This document shows, piece by piece, positions 63,722 to 64,000 of a DNA stretch of 64,000 bases. The notes beneath the pieces are model-generated. The model was not told the origin of the DNA, made no database searches, and saw only the letters and a program-made list of their open reading frames with translations. Made by a program: the position numbers and the translations under genes. How positions within the stretch are numbered: position 1 is the first letter of the stretch; each line of letters starts with the position of its first letter. The stretch spans positions 62,001-126,000 of the forward strand of contig PVBG01000010.1 in assembly GCA_002968845.1 (NCBI GenBank). The letters are read 5' to 3'. The stretch is from Neorhizobium tomejilense (lineage in GTDB: Bacteria > Pseudomonadota > Alphaproteobacteria > Rhizobiales > Rhizobiaceae).

Positions 63722-63899
63722 TGCTCAGTTCTCCTACGGCTTTGTCGGTTGCTGCCTGCATGGTGGCGCGCTCGACGGCGCGCGCCTCCTCCTTGGCGTC
63801 TGGCAGCCACCAGACGGTATTGATGGTGGTGAAGGCGGCAAAGCCGATCGCCAGTCCGCCCGCCGCCCCGATCGCCATGCTGATCTTGGCGATGGTCAT
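63612..63899 (-). CDS. Membrane-anchored phage protein, i-spanin-like
   Basis: A 95-residue protein with one N-terminal helix (MAIGAAGGLAIGFAAFTTIN), then a charged helical part (KEEARAVERATMQAATDKAV) and a C-terminal Cys pair region (RRMCRERGGVYLNSTGRCLE). The overlap with a lipoprotein gene in another frame is typical of phage lysis spanin pairs. It is coupled (ATGA) to the partial gene upstream. Confidence 0.6.
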   Translation of the reverse strand: MTIAKISMAIGAAGGLAIGFAAFTTINTVWWLPDAKEEARAVERATMQAATDKAVGELSNEADKARFNRRMCRERGGVYLNSTGRCLEGAAVPHG

Positions 63900-64000
63900 G
63901 GTTCTACCGCCGCACGGATCTTGCCGACCGCCGAGACGATCGAGTTCTGAAGCAGGAGGCCAAGGATCAGCGTGACGAGGATGAGGATGGCGATCACCGC
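63896..64000 (-). CDS. C-terminal end of a membrane protein, cut by the window
   Basis: Only 34 residues are visible: hydrophobic AILILVTLILGLLLQNSIV, then SAVGKIRAAVEP and stop. The stop overlaps the next start. In this phage-like context it could be a holin or another lysis-module membrane protein, but too little is present to say. Confidence 0.55.
   Translation of the reverse strand, partial: AVIAILILVTLILGLLLQNSIVSAVGKIRAAVEP

Noticed and set aside
48903..64000. Second copy of the tRNA-Arg 3' end as attR
   Set aside because: Reading rightwards I found no repeat of the T-arm/acceptor sequence within the window.
1..64000. CRISPR arrays, rRNA genes and complete insertion sequences
   Set aside because: No regularly spaced repeats, no rRNA sequence and no transposase motif were seen.

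Overview
The window is a stretch of alphaproteobacterial chromosome, almost certainly from the Rhizobiaceae (Rhizobium/Agrobacterium/Neorhizobium group). The evidence is high GC, the content and order of the housekeeping genes (aroK-aroB, cobS-cobT, ftsE-ftsX, etfB-etfA-hbd, argH/tlpA, lysA/lptM, accA, xerD), a RIME-like palindromic intergenic repeat, TTAACCAT motifs of the CtrA type, and an SOS box of the alphaproteobacterial direct-repeat form GAAC-N7-GAAC. No species can be named from the sequence alone.

Positions 1-48,860 are a dense core region. It holds: the start of dxr; a flavin monooxygenase; tRNA-Arg(CCT); cell-wall enzymes (D,D-carboxypeptidase, L,D-transpeptidase); a His-rich CobW-type GTPase; accA and xerD; the aroK-aroB-corC operon; bolA; a J-domain protein; aerobic cobaltochelatase cobS-cobT; a queuosine-precursor transporter behind a candidate preQ1-I riboswitch; rpmB; several transporters and hydrolases; gloB; hisC-tyrC; plsC/ydcF/ftsX/ftsE; hpt; a CpdR-like response regulator; a glutamine-rich TIGR02302 protein; lysA-lptM; argH; tlpA; hbd/etfA/etfB; a rhomboid protease; a cobalamin adenosyltransferase; gluQRS; an AlkA-type glycosylase; an HNH nuclease; and dsbB. 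Between tlpA and hbd (39,222-39,552) lies an orphan unit that looks transcribed: a three-hairpin leader, a 29-codon ORF with a good ribosome site, and a terminator.

From tRNA-Arg(CCG) at 48,863-48,939 to the right end the content turns accessory. First come a DUF1579-like protein, two LysR regulators with divergent targets, an isochorismatase-fold hydrolase, a methyltransferase, a DUF1127 protein and an exported flavoprotein with the GHS flavinylation motif of cytokinin dehydrogenases. Next is a lower-GC three-gene cassette of unknown function (56,036-58,059). Then come an ATP-dependent LigD-type DNA ligase and, divergent from it, a tightly coupled seven-gene operon (59,818-62,703) that includes an SRAP protein and an SNase-like nuclease. 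A promoter with an embedded LexA box sits between the ligase and the operon. The last 1.2 kb looks phage-derived (DUF1515 protein, overlapping inner-membrane/lipoprotein pair resembling spanins).

The two most interesting units are the SOS-box-controlled ligase/seven-gene repair cluster, in which five of the eight proteins have no assigned function, and the TIGR04255-like three-gene cassette just before it.
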